Below, piece after piece: positions 53,576-63,968 of a stretch of 64,000 nucleotides of DNA (the first letter of the stretch is position 1; each line of letters begins with the position of its first letter). The translations under genes and the position numbers were made by a program. Source of the DNA: Limimaricola cinnabarinus. GTDB lineage: Bacteria; Pseudomonadota; Alphaproteobacteria; Rhodobacterales; Rhodobacteraceae. The notes under the pieces were generated by a model, which saw only the letters and a program-made list of their open reading frames with translations, was not told the origin of the DNA and searched no databases. The DNA is taken from assembly GCF_002723615.1 (NCBI RefSeq), contig NZ_KZ304960.1:50586-114585 (forward strand). Reading direction: 5' to 3'.

Positions 53576-54825
53576 CGCAGCGCCCGGCCCTTGAGAATCG
53601 CCGCCGCGCCGAACCTCGCGCGGATCGCATCCGCCGCCCGCTCGGCCCGCTCGCGCGCGGCGCGGCCCGGATCGAGCAGGTCGGCCTCGCCGGGCGCGGT
53701 GGCGGCGTCCGACAGATCCGACAGCCCGACCCCCAGAAGCCGGTAGGCGCCGCTCTCGCCGCGCGCGTCGAACAATCCGCGCGCGGTGCGATAGAGCGTG
53801 TCGGCGGTCTGGGTGGGGCTGCGCAGCGAGAGCCGCCGCGACAGCAGCGTGTGATCGGCGCGCTTGAGCTTGAGTGTCACGACCCGACCGACGAGGTCCT
53901 TCGCCTTGGCGCGCGATGAGACCTTTTCGGCCATGCGCCAGATATGACCGTCGAGGATCTCGGGATCCTTCGTGTCGGCCTCGAAGGTGGTCTCGTTGGA
54001 GATGCCCTTGACCGGCTCATGCGCCGTCACCCGCCTGCGATCCTCGCCGCGCGCGAGATGCCAGATGCGTTCGCCCAAGCCACCGAAGCGGCGGACGAGA
54101 TCCGACAGCTCCCAGCGCAGCACGTCCTCGAAGGTCCTGATGCCCACCGCGTCGAGCGCGGCCTGCGCCTGCGGCCCGACGCCCCAGATCAGCCCGATCG
54201 GCTTGGGGCGCAGGAGGTCGATGGTCTCAGCCTTGCCTATCACCGAAAAACCGCGCGGCTTGTCGAAATCGCTCGCCATCTTGGCGAGGAACTTGTTGTG
54301 CGACAGCCCGATCGAGCCGGTGAGGCCCAGCGTGTCCTGCATCCGTCGCGTCAGCCGCGCCAGCATCACGGCGGGGGGCGCGCCGTGCAGCCGCTCTGTG
54401 CCGGTGAGGTCCATGAATGCCTCGTCGAGCGAGAGCGGTTCGACCGCCGGGGTCATCTCCTCCATCATCGCGCGGATCGCGCGGCTGGCCTCGGTGTAGG
54501 CTTCGAATCTGGGCTTCACCACCACCGCGTCGGGGCACAGCCGGAGCGCCTGGAACATCGGCATGGCCGATTTCACGCCGCGGATGCGCGCGAGGTAGCA
54601 GGCGGTGGAGACGACACCGCGCCGCCCGCCGCCGACGATGACCGGCTTGTCCACCAGCTCGGGATTGTCGCGCTTTTCGACGCTGGCGAAGAAGGCGTCG
54701 CAATCCATGTGGGCGATGGACAGGGTCAGCAGTTCGGGGTGGGATGTGACGCGCGGCGACCGGCAGGCCGGGCAACGTCTGCCGGCCTCGAAGACATGAC
54801 AACAGGCGCGGCAAAGGGCTGGCAT
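53572..54825 (-). CDS. dinB: DNA polymerase IV (Y family) with N-terminal zinc ribbon
   Basis: A 417-residue translesion polymerase. Catalytic acidic residues are in HMDCDAFFASVEKRDNP and PLSLDEAFMDLTG; SIGLSHNKFLAKMASD and PIGLIWGVGPQAQAALDAVG (thumb helix-hairpin-helix) follow, then a little-finger domain. Ahead of the polymerase are about 35 extra residues with C5-x2-C8 and C18-x2-C21, a zinc ribbon absent from E. coli DinB but known to me from alphaproteobacterial forms. No beta-clamp QL-LF type end is evident at the C-terminus. Its start codon overlaps that of the divergent NUDIX gene (CATG). Confidence 0.94.
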   Translation of the reverse strand: MPALCRACCHVFEAGRRCPACRSPRVTSHPELLTLSIAHMDCDAFFASVEKRDNPELVDKPVIVGGGRRGVVSTACYLARIRGVKSAMPMFQALRLCPDAVVVKPRFEAYTEASRAIRAMMEEMTPAVEPLSLDEAFMDLTGTERLHGAPPAVMLARLTRRMQDTLGLTGSIGLSHNKFLAKMASDFDKPRGFSVIGKAETIDLLRPKPIGLIWGVGPQAQAALDAVGIRTFEDVLRWELSDLVRRFGGLGERIWHLARGEDRRRVTAHEPVKGISNETTFEADTKDPEILDGHIWRMAEKVSSRAKAKDLVGRVVTLKLKRADHTLLSRRLSLRSPTQTADTLYRTARGLFDARGESGAYRLLGVGLSDLSDAATAPGEADLLDPGRAARERAERAADAIRARFGAAAILKGRALR

Positions 54826-55261
54826 GACGGTATCTTACAGCGCCGGCGAGGGCAGGGAAAGCTTCGACGGCGCGAAAGCGGCGCTGTTCATCGGGCCTCG
54901 CCTGCTCGTGATCCGGCGCGACGATCGGCCCGGCATCCCCCATCCCGGCGCTCTGGATTTCCCCGGCGGTGGGCGCGAGGAGCGCGAGACGCCGGAACAG
55001 ACGCTGGCGCGCGAGATGCGCGAGGAGGTCGGGCTGGAGATGGGCCGGGCCGAGATGCTGTGGCGGCAAAGCTTCGACGGCGCCACCCGGCCCGGCCTCG
55101 TCTGGTTCTTCGTGCTGCGCATGGGGGCGGGGGCCGAAGCCGAGATCCGCTTCGGCGATGAGGGGCAGGGCTGGGCCCTGATGACGCCCGAGGCGTTTCT
55201 GGCCGCGCCCGACGCGATCCCGGCGCTGCAGGCGCGGCTCGGGCTCTGGCAGGCGCTCTAG
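54824..55261 (+). CDS. NUDIX hydrolase
   Basis: A 145-residue pyrophosphohydrolase. The Nudix box is canonical: G49, E55, R63-E64, E67-E68 and G70-L71. Substrate may be oxidised nucleotides or another nucleoside diphosphate derivative, and is not predictable. Divergence from dinB with start codons sharing CATG suggests linked control; a nucleotide-pool cleaner beside a lesion polymerase would make sense but is unproved. It ends in a CTAG shared with the stop of the aldolase gene. Confidence 0.9.
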   Translation: MTVSYSAGEGRESFDGAKAALFIGPRLLVIRRDDRPGIPHPGALDFPGGGREERETPEQTLAREMREEVGLEMGRAEMLWRQSFDGATRPGLVWFFVLRMGAGAEAEIRFGDEGQGWALMTPEAFLAAPDAIPALQARLGLWQAL

Positions 55262-56022
55262 CGAAACCGCGTCAGCAGATCGCGCGCCCCGTCGAGCAGG
55301 AGCGAGGCGTCGATGCCGACGGCGGTGAAGCGGGTGCCGCGCGCCATGCAGGCGCGGGCGAACTCCGCGTCGAGCGTCAGGATGCCCGCGGGCACGCCGA
55401 TCGCGCCGAGCCGGTCGATCGCGCCCATGATCGCCTCGACCACCTCGGGGTGGTCCTGCCGCCCCGGATGACCGAGGCTCGCGGCGAGATCGGCGGGGCC
55501 GATGAACACGCCGTCGATGCCCTCGACCTGGGCGATCTCCTCGAGCCGGTCGAGCGCGGCCCTGGTCTCCACCTGCACCAGCACGCAGGTCTCCTCATGC
55601 GCGCGGGCCATGTAATCGCCGATCCGGCCATAGCGCGTCGCCCGGTGCAGCCCGGCGACGCCGCGCATGCCGACGGGCGGGTAGCGTGTGGCGGCGACGG
55701 CGGCGCGCGCCTCCTCGGCCGATTGGACATAAGGGATGAGCAGTGTCTGTGCGCCGAAATCCAGCAGGCGCTTGATCAGGACGGGATCGTTCCAGGCGGG
55801 GCGCACCACGGCGGAGGTGCCGGGCTCGGCGGCCATGGATTGCAGCGCGGGCAGCACGTCGGAGATGTCGGTGGGCGAATGCTCGGTATCGATCACCACC
55901 CAGTCATAGCCCAGCCCCGAAAGCGCCTCGGGCACCAAGGGCCCGCTGATCATGTTCCACAGCCCGATCTGCTGGCGGCCTTCGCGCAGGGCCGCCTTGA
56001 AGCGGTTCTTCGGGTTTTCCAT
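55258..56022 (-). CDS. HpcH/HpaI family class II aldolase
   Basis: A 254-residue TIM-barrel aldolase of the HpaI/GarL type, cleaving or forming 2-keto-3-deoxy acids with a divalent metal. Seen: GLWNMISGPLVPEALSGLGYD, VVIDTEHSPTD, PYVQSAEEARAAVAATRYPP, the metal Glu in VQVETRAALDRL and the metal Asp in GPADLAASLGHPG. Substrate unknown; no aromatic or aldarate operon adjoins it. It is divergent from the glycine riboswitch gene, with 399 bp between starts, of which about 190 are riboswitch. Confidence 0.92.
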   Translation of the reverse strand: MENPKNRFKAALREGRQQIGLWNMISGPLVPEALSGLGYDWVVIDTEHSPTDISDVLPALQSMAAEPGTSAVVRPAWNDPVLIKRLLDFGAQTLLIPYVQSAEEARAAVAATRYPPVGMRGVAGLHRATRYGRIGDYMARAHEETCVLVQVETRAALDRLEEIAQVEGIDGVFIGPADLAASLGHPGRQDHPEVVEAIMGAIDRLGAIGVPAGILTLDAEFARACMARGTRFTAVGIDASLLLDGARDLLTRFR

Positions 56023-56119
56023 GTCGCACTCCCTCGCTGCGCGGCGCTTTGCCGATCCGCCGGGGCCGCGATGCGGCGAAGGATCGGCGCGATTCCGGGC
56101 GGTTGCAAGCATGGGGGTG

Positions 56120-56136
56120 GAAATGTCACGTATTTC
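56120..56136. promoter_or_regulatory. Short inverted repeat before the glycine riboswitch
   Basis: GAAAT (56120-56124) and ATTTC (56132-56136) flank GTCACGT, about 75 bp before the first aptamer. It could be an operator for either divergent gene. The rest of 56023-56211 shows no clear promoter match. Confidence 0.3.
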
Positions 56137-56211
56137 TGCCGAACCTGCCGAAACCCGTGCGGTCTCCACTGGCGGAACACAACGGCATGCCGTATGTTTC
56201 GTATAGGAAAC

Positions 56212-56402
56212 GGTCCTGCCGGGAGAGAGCGGGACGGTCCGCCGCCGAAGGAGCAGTCGCGCGCCCTGCGATCTCTCAGGCAAAAGGACCGGCCGGGCCG
56301 CATATATTCCGGAGAGAGGCCGCGAGGCCCGCCGAAGGGGAAAGTCGCGCAAGGCAGGAGGCCTCCGCGCGGCGAAGCTCTCAGGCACCAGGGACGGAGG
56401 GG
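56212..56402 (+). promoter_or_regulatory. Tandem glycine riboswitch
   Basis: Two consecutive gcvT-type aptamers. The first (about 56212-56293) has GGGAGAGAGC, GCCGCCGAAGGAGCAG and TCTCTCAGGCAAAAGGACC; the second (about 56305-56400) has CCGGAGAGAGGC, CCGCCGAAGGGGAAAG and CTCTCAGGCACCAGGGACGG. The repeated CGCCGAAG and CTCTCAGGCA are the conserved core. The short linker is AT-rich (CATATATT). The downstream ATG begins about 20 bases after the second aptamer, so the switch must act on the DadA-like gene. Confidence 0.95.
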
Positions 56403-56421
56403 GCGCGTTGGAGCAGGCATC

Positions 56422-57663
56422 ATGCCGCATTACGCCGTTCTCGGAGCCGGGATCACCGGCATCACCACCGCCTATTCCCTGCTGAAGCGGGGCCACGAGG
56501 TCACCGTCTTCGACCGCCAGCGCTATGCGGCGATGGAGACGAGCTTTGCCAATGGCGGGCAGCTCTCGGCCTCGAACGCCGAAGTCTGGAACCGCTGGGC
56601 CACCGTTCTCAAGGGCACGAAGTGGCTCCTCAAGCCCGATGCGCCGCTTTCGGTGAACCCCAAGCCGAGCTGGCACAAGCTGAGCTGGATGGCCGAGTTC
56701 CTCGGGCAGATCCGCAATTACGAGGCCAACACCATCGCCACGACCAAGATGGCGATCGCCGCGCGCGCGGGTCTCAAGGAGATGGCCGAGACGGCGGGGG
56801 TCGATTTCGACTTCTCGCCCGCCTCGATCGTGCATTTCTACCAGACCGAAAAGGACTTCGCCGATGGCCGTCGGGTCAACAAGCTGCTGGCGCAGGGCGG
56901 GCTCACGCGCGACGAGCTGTCGCCCGAGGAGGTCCGCGCCCTCGTGCCGCAGCTGACCGGCCCGCTGACCGGCGGCTTCGTCACCCGGAGCGATTCCACC
57001 GGCGACATCCACAAGTTCACCTTCGGCATGGCCGAATGGCTGGAAGGGCAGGGCGTGCGCTTCCGCATGGGCCACGCGGTCACCGATGTCGCGGCGAAGG
57101 ATGGCGGCGTCATCGTCACCACCGACGAGGCGCACCGCTTCGACGGGGTGGTGGTCTGCGCCGGCGTCGGCTCGCGCGAGATCGCCGCCAAGCTGGGCGA
57201 CCGGGTCAACATCTATCCCGTGAAGGGCTACTCGATCACCGTGAACCTGCGTGACGCGCAGAGCCGGGCGGCGGCACCCCATGTCTCGCTGCTCGACGAC
57301 AACGCCAAGATCGTGACCTCGCGGCTGGGCGAGGACCGGTTCCGCGTCGCCGGCACCGCCGAGTTCAACGGCTACAACCGTGACATCCGCGCCGACCGGG
57401 TGAAGCCGCTGGTCGACTGGGTCGAGCGGCTGTTTCCGGGCATCTCGACCGAGCATTGCGTGCCCTGGGCCGGTCTGCGGCCGATGCTGCCCAACATGAT
57501 GCCCAAGGTCGGTCCGGGCCGCGCGCCGGGCGTGTTCTACAACACCGGCCACGGCCATCTGGGCTGGACCCTTTCGGCCGCGACCGCCGAGGCGCTGGGC
57601 GAGACCGTGGGCGCAGGGCCGGTGCGCCGCGATTTTAGCGCGGCGCTGGTGCAGGCGGCCTGA
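56422..57663 (+). CDS. dadA: FAD-dependent D-amino acid dehydrogenase-like oxidoreductase (DadA family)
   Basis: A 413-residue flavoprotein. FAD-binding GAGITG at 8-13 with the DadA-type TSFANGGQLSASNAEVWN, NIYPVKGYSITV, CVPWAGLRPMLPNMMPKVG and YNTGHGHLGWTLS. DadA oxidatively deaminates D-alanine and other D-amino acids. Here a tandem glycine riboswitch precedes the gene, so glycine itself, or an amine that yields glycine such as sarcosine, may be the true substrate or signal. GGAG occurs about 11 bases before the ATG. A hairpin terminator follows. Confidence 0.9.
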   Translation: MPHYAVLGAGITGITTAYSLLKRGHEVTVFDRQRYAAMETSFANGGQLSASNAEVWNRWATVLKGTKWLLKPDAPLSVNPKPSWHKLSWMAEFLGQIRNYEANTIATTKMAIAARAGLKEMAETAGVDFDFSPASIVHFYQTEKDFADGRRVNKLLAQGGLTRDELSPEEVRALVPQLTGPLTGGFVTRSDSTGDIHKFTFGMAEWLEGQGVRFRMGHAVTDVAAKDGGVIVTTDEAHRFDGVVVCAGVGSREIAAKLGDRVNIYPVKGYSITVNLRDAQSRAAAPHVSLLDDNAKIVTSRLGEDRFRVAGTAEFNGYNRDIRADRVKPLVDWVERLFPGISTEHCVPWAGLRPMLPNMMPKVGPGRAPGVFYNTGHGHLGWTLSAATAEALGETVGAGPVRRDFSAALVQAA

Positions 57664-57683
57664 CCCCGCAAAGGTCTGAGCGA

Positions 57684-57714
57684 TGAAAGGCCCGCCGGAT
57701 GGCGGGCCTTTTCA
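57684..57714 (+). terminator. Terminator after the DadA-like gene
   Basis: GAAAGGCCCGCC, loop GGAT, GGCGGGCCTTTTC, bounded by A- and T-tracts on both sides, so it may also act for the minus-strand gene at 57735. Confidence 0.9.
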
Positions 57715-57734
57715 TGTCGTGGCTGGCGGAAGGC

Positions 57735-57947
57735 TCAGAGATGCGACCAGAGGGAGGCGCCGCTGTCGGACATGCGCATCGCGTGGCGGGTGAGGCTGGC
57801 GCGGACATGACCGGCATCCATGTCGATCGGCCCGGCAACCTGGCAGGGATAGCGATAGGTCGTGCCGTTGCGGTCCACGTCCACGCGGGCCTCGAAGGCC
57901 CCGAGTTGGGCATTGTAGCGCACGTCGCCGAGTCTGATGGTCTGCAT
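57735..57947 (-). CDS. Small protein of unknown function
   Basis: A 70-residue protein beginning MQTIRLGDVRYNAQLGAFEA and ending SDSGASLWSHL, predicted as a small beta-rich domain. GGAGG lies 8 bases before ATG 57947. No domain recognised. It stands alone downstream of pyrF on the same strand (111 bp gap) and shares a terminator with the DadA-like gene. Confidence 0.65.
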   Translation of the reverse strand: MQTIRLGDVRYNAQLGAFEARVDVDRNGTTYRYPCQVAGPIDMDAGHVRASLTRHAMRMSDSGASLWSHL

Positions 57948-58058
57948 TCGAGTGGCCTCCGCTGCTCGCTTGTTCTGGATCGTCAACCACAAAGATGCGA
58001 TTTCGGTTCCCTGTGGCGGCGAAGACTCGAAAACTATTCTTCTCGCGGGCCGTGAGGC

Positions 58059-58787
58059 CTAGCCCTTGTGGGTGCCGGCCTGCGGTGCCCCGATCTCTCG
58101 GGTGATGGCCTGTGCCGCGGCGCGGGGGTTTTCCGCCTGCCAGACCGGGCGGCCGACCACCACGTGATCTGCGCCCGCCGCGATCGCCTGCGCCGGCGTC
58201 ATCACCCGCTTCTGGTCTCCGAGCGCGGCACCCGCGGGCCGCACGCCCGGCGTGACGATCAGCTTGCCCTCCGCCTGCGGCAGCGCCCGGATCATCGCCG
58301 CCTCCTGCGGGCTGGCGATGACGCCGCAGGCCCCGGCCTCGAACGCGCGGGCGGCGCGCTCCACCGCCATTTCCGCCAGATCACCCGCGCGCATCATGCC
58401 TTCGTCGAGATCGGCGCGGTCGAGCGAGGTGAGGATCGTCACCGCGAGGATCTTGGTCTCCTTGCCGCCCGCGCCCTCGCGCGCGGCGCGCACCACATGC
58501 GGATCGCCATGCACGGTCAGGAAATCGAGGTCGAACTGCGCCAGCCCGCGCACCGCCGCCTCGACCGTGGCGCCGATGTCGAAGAGCTTCATGTCGAGAA
58601 AGATCCGCTTGCCGCGCTCGTCCTTCAGCTCGCGCGCCAGCGCCAGCCCGCCGCCGGTGAGCATCCCCAGCCCGATCTTGTAGAACGACACCGCGTCGCC
58701 GAGCTGATCGGCGAGCGCGAGCCCCGACAGCGCGTCGGGGCGGTCGATGGCGACGATCAGGCGGTCATCGGCGGGAATGGCGGTCAT
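58059..58787 (-). CDS. pyrF: Orotidine 5'-phosphate decarboxylase
   Basis: A 242-residue TIM-barrel enzyme making UMP from OMP, the last step of pyrimidine synthesis. Catalytic D65-K67-D70 lie in FLDMKLFDI; LIVAIDRPDA at the N-terminus, KIGLGML and LIVTPGVRPAG plus GADHVVVGRPVW (phosphate binding) complete the picture. GGAG precedes the start. Length normal. Confidence 0.97.
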   Translation of the reverse strand: MTAIPADDRLIVAIDRPDALSGLALADQLGDAVSFYKIGLGMLTGGGLALARELKDERGKRIFLDMKLFDIGATVEAAVRGLAQFDLDFLTVHGDPHVVRAAREGAGGKETKILAVTILTSLDRADLDEGMMRAGDLAEMAVERAARAFEAGACGVIASPQEAAMIRALPQAEGKLIVTPGVRPAGAALGDQKRVMTPAQAIAAGADHVVVGRPVWQAENPRAAAQAITREIGAPQAGTHKG

Positions 58788-58954
58788 GGCGAGCTCTCCG
58801 GGCAGCAAAGGGGTCGCGCGCTTTTGGCGCGGCGGGGGCGCGCGCGTCAAGCATGGGGGCCGGGAACGCGGACCGGGCACGGGCGCGGGAACGCAGGCGG
58901 CGGGGCGGCGTTGCGCCTGCAAAGGGGGCGCTTGCCCCGTGCAAGGAGACAGAC

Positions 58955-59317
58955 ATGGCCCACAAGCCCCGCAGTTCGCGCCGCGCGCTGATCTACGTGA
59001 TGATCCCGATGGGATTCGTCCTGCTCGTCATCTTTCTCGTCATCGGCGGCTGGTTCCGCGCCGAGGAGGCCGAGGAGTTCGAAACCGCGCCGCTCGAGGT
59101 GCCGAGCCAGAGCCCCGACATCATGGGCGAGACCGGCGATGCCGAACCCGACGACGCGATCATCGACGACGCGCTGACCGACGCCGCCGAGCCGCAGACC
59201 CCCGACGACAATGTCCGCCCGAGCGTGGCCGACAGCGACAGCGACGAACTCGGCGAACCGCAATTCGACAATGTCGATGATGATGGCGGTCTCGACCCGG
59301 TGCCGCCCTCGGAATGA
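58955..59317 (+). CDS. Small acidic single-pass membrane protein of unknown function
   Basis: A 120-residue protein: a basic start (MAHKPRSSRRALIYV), one transmembrane helix at about 12-32 (IPMGFVLLVIFLVIGGW), then a very acidic, low-complexity periplasmic tail rich in Asp, Glu and Pro (DAEPDDAIIDDAL). AAGGAGA lies 6 bases before the ATG. No family recognised. It is divergent from pyrF and followed by a terminator, so it is a single-gene unit. Confidence 0.72.
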   Translation: MAHKPRSSRRALIYVMIPMGFVLLVIFLVIGGWFRAEEAEEFETAPLEVPSQSPDIMGETGDAEPDDAIIDDALTDAAEPQTPDDNVRPSVADSDSDELGEPQFDNVDDDGGLDPVPPSE

Positions 59318-59338
59318 CCGGCGCAAGCCGTTGATAAC

Positions 59339-59371
59339 ATGGCCGCCGGCACTGCGCCCGGCGGCCATTTT
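59339..59371 (+). terminator. Terminator after the acidic membrane protein gene
   Basis: ATGGCCGCCGG (59339-59349) pairs with CCGGCGGCCAT (59358-59368), followed by TTT. It insulates clpB from upstream reading. Confidence 0.8.
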
Positions 59372-59384
59372 GCATGCTGTGATA

Positions 59385-59413
59385 CTTGCGCAACGCCGAT
59401 CCGCCCCCCATCT
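59385..59413 (+). promoter_or_regulatory. RpoH (heat-shock sigma) promoter of clpB
   Basis: CTTGCGC (-35) and CCCCATCT (-10) are separated by 14 bases, a close match to the sigma-32 consensus CTTGAAA-N13-15-CCCCATNT. The start site would fall about 75 bp before the clpB ATG. Confidence 0.8.
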
Positions 59414-59492
59414 CTTTTCCCGGAGGCCCGAACCGGGACGCGCCGCCAGAGCGGGCGTCTTTCCAGCGGGCGCTTTGACCAAGGAGAGACAG

Positions 59493-62108
<2,616 letters not shown>

Positions 62109-62134
62109 GGCAAGGCGTCCTTTTGGCAGGGCAG

Positions 62135-62166
62135 GGCCCCGGCGGAGCGATCCGCCGGGGCCTTTT
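62135..62166 (+). terminator. Terminator after clpB
   Basis: GGCCCCGGCGGA (62135-62146), loop GCGA, TCCGCCGGGGCC (62151-62162), then TTTT. Confidence 0.95.
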
Positions 62167-62258
62167 CACGTTACACCGCGTCAACGCATCGTGACGCCTG
62201 CAACATGGTGTCTGCCGCCAACGTGCCTAGATTGTTCGAAGACGCAGAGGAGACACCG

Positions 62259-63164
62259 ATGGCCCATCGCTGGACGAACGACCTGACCCGCGCCGACGCG
62301 ACCCCGCGCGGATTGTTCCTCAACCGCCGCCAGATCATGGCCGGAATGGGGGCAGGGGCGCTGGGGGTGGGCGGTCTGGCGGGCCGGGCCGGTGCGCAGG
62401 AGGCGCTGGAGCCCAACAGCTTCGAGGAAATCACCACCTACAACAATTTCTACGAGTTCGGCACCGGCAAGACCGACCCGGCCAAGAACGCCGAGGCGCT
62501 CGACATCGCGGACTGGACCGTCACCATCGACGGCCTCGTCGACAACCCGGGCACCTATCCGCTCGCCGAGCTGATCGGCGGCCTCGCGGTCGAGGACCGC
62601 ATCTACCGGCTGCGCTGCGTCGAGGCCTGGTCGATGGTGGTGCCGTGGCAGGGGATCGAGCTCAAGGACATCCTCGACCGCGCGGGCGTGCAGTCGGGGG
62701 CGCGCTACGTCGCCTTCGAGACGGCGGTGCAGCCCGAGAACATGCCCGGCCTGCGTCGCGGCGTGCTCGATTTCCCCTATGTCGAGGGGCTCAGGCTCGA
62801 CGAGGCGATGCACCCGCTCACCATCATGGCCACCGGCCTCTATGACCGGCCGATGCCCAAGCAGAACGGCGCGCCGATCCGGCTGGTGGTGCCGTGGAAA
62901 TACGGCTTCAAGTCGATCAAGTCGATCACGCGCATCTCGCTCGTCGAGCAGCAGCCCGCCACGACATGGAACGACCTCGCCCCGTCCGAATACGGCTTTT
63001 TTGCCAATGTGAACCCCAACGTGGACCATCCGCGCTGGAGCCAGGCGACCGAGCGGCGCATCGGCGGCGGGCTGTTCTCCTCGCGGCAGGACACGCTGAT
63101 GTATAACGGCTATGACGAGGTCGCCGCGCTCTATGACGGCATGGATCTCGAGGCGCAGTTCTGA
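62259..63164 (+). CDS. msrP: Periplasmic methionine sulfoxide reductase, molybdopterin subunit MsrP (YedY)
   Basis: A 301-residue Tat-exported molybdoenzyme that repairs oxidised methionines of periplasmic proteins. A twin-arginine signal [10 protein letters not shown] is at 22-31. The molybdenum ligand is C120 in [30 protein letters not shown] and [13 protein letters not shown] are family blocks. ATG 62259 keeps a Tat n-region and has AGAGGA upstream. Its stop overlaps the msrQ start by one base. Confidence 0.96.
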   Translation: MAHRWTNDLTRADATPRGLFLNRRQIMAGMGAGALGVGGLAGRAGAQEALEPNSFEEITTYNNFYEFGTGKTDPAKNAEALDIADWTVTIDGLVDNPGTYPLAELIGGLAVEDRIYRLRCVEAWSMVVPWQGIELKDILDRAGVQSGARYVAFETAVQPENMPGLRRGVLDFPYVEGLRLDEAMHPLTIMATGLYDRPMPKQNGAPIRLVVPWKYGFKSIKSITRISLVEQQPATTWNDLAPSEYGFFANVNPNVDHPRWSQATERRIGGGLFSSRQDTLMYNGYDEVAALYDGMDLEAQF

Positions 63165-63793
63165 TGGCCCGCCCGACCGCCACGGCGCAGCGGATCAACG
63201 GCGCGCTGCGCCATGTCCCCGCCTGGACGCTCTATCTGATCGGCGCGGCATGGATGGCCTTCCTGTTCTGGCAGGCGCTCACCGGGCGGCTGGGGGTTGA
63301 GCCGATCAACGCGCTTGAGCGCGAATATGGCGATGTCGCGCTCAAGCTGCTGGTGGCCGGGCTCGCGGTGACGCCGCTGATGAAATACGCGCGGATCAAC
63401 CTGATGAAGTTCCGCCGCGCCATCGGCCTTCTGACCTTCTTCTTCGTGCTGGCGCATTTCTCCGTCTGGGCGCTGCTGGACGTCCAAAGCCTCGGCCGGG
63501 TCTGGGCCGATATACTCAAGCGCCCCTATGTCACCATCGGCATGATCGCCTTCCTCGGGCTGATTCCGCTGGCGCTGACTTCGAACAACTGGTCGGTGCG
63601 CAGGCTCGGGCGCAACTGGCGCCGCCTGCACCAGCTGGTCTACGGCATCGCGATCCTCGGGGCGGTGCATTACATCTGGCTCGCCAAGGGGTTCCAGATC
63701 GAGCCGCTGGTCTATCTCGGCCTCATTCTCGGGCTTCTGGCGACTCGGATTCGCTGGAAGCGGCTGCTGCCCGCGCGGTGGGCGGAGGCCTGA
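63164..63793 (+). CDS. msrQ: MsrQ heme-binding membrane subunit (YedZ)
   Basis: A 209-residue inner-membrane b-type cytochrome with about six helices that feeds quinol electrons to MsrP. Histidines expected to bind heme are in VLAHFSVWAL, RLHQLVYG and AVHYIWL. LALTSNNWSVRRLGRNW is a family block. Coupled to msrP by TGATG. 207 bp follow to the window edge with no gene, only a strong promoter near the end. Confidence 0.95.
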   Translation: MARPTATAQRINGALRHVPAWTLYLIGAAWMAFLFWQALTGRLGVEPINALEREYGDVALKLLVAGLAVTPLMKYARINLMKFRRAIGLLTFFFVLAHFSVWALLDVQSLGRVWADILKRPYVTIGMIAFLGLIPLALTSNNWSVRRLGRNWRRLHQLVYGIAILGAVHYIWLAKGFQIEPLVYLGLILGLLATRIRWKRLLPARWAEA

Positions 63794-63939
63794 GAGCGGC
63801 GCGCCACGCCCGGCATCCGGGTGTGTTTCCGGATATTGCGGCAAGGAGAAGTGGCGAGCTCGACAAACCTCGCCGGAGGGCCCGCGAGCGCAATCTCCTG
63901 CCGGTTCCGCGATCGATGTGAAAAATGTCGATTTAGCGC

Positions 63940-63968
63940 TTGCGGCCCCGAAACGCTTTCCCTAAATA
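63940..63968 (+). promoter_or_regulatory. Strong sigma-70 promoter, possibly of an rRNA operon
   Basis: TTGCGG (63940-63945) and TAAATA (63963-63968) are 17 bases apart, followed by the GC-rich discriminator GCCCCTC. No start codon with a ribosome site follows before the edge at 64000. From memory, alphaproteobacterial rRNA operon promoters have this look, but the rRNA gene itself is outside the window. Confidence 0.55.
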
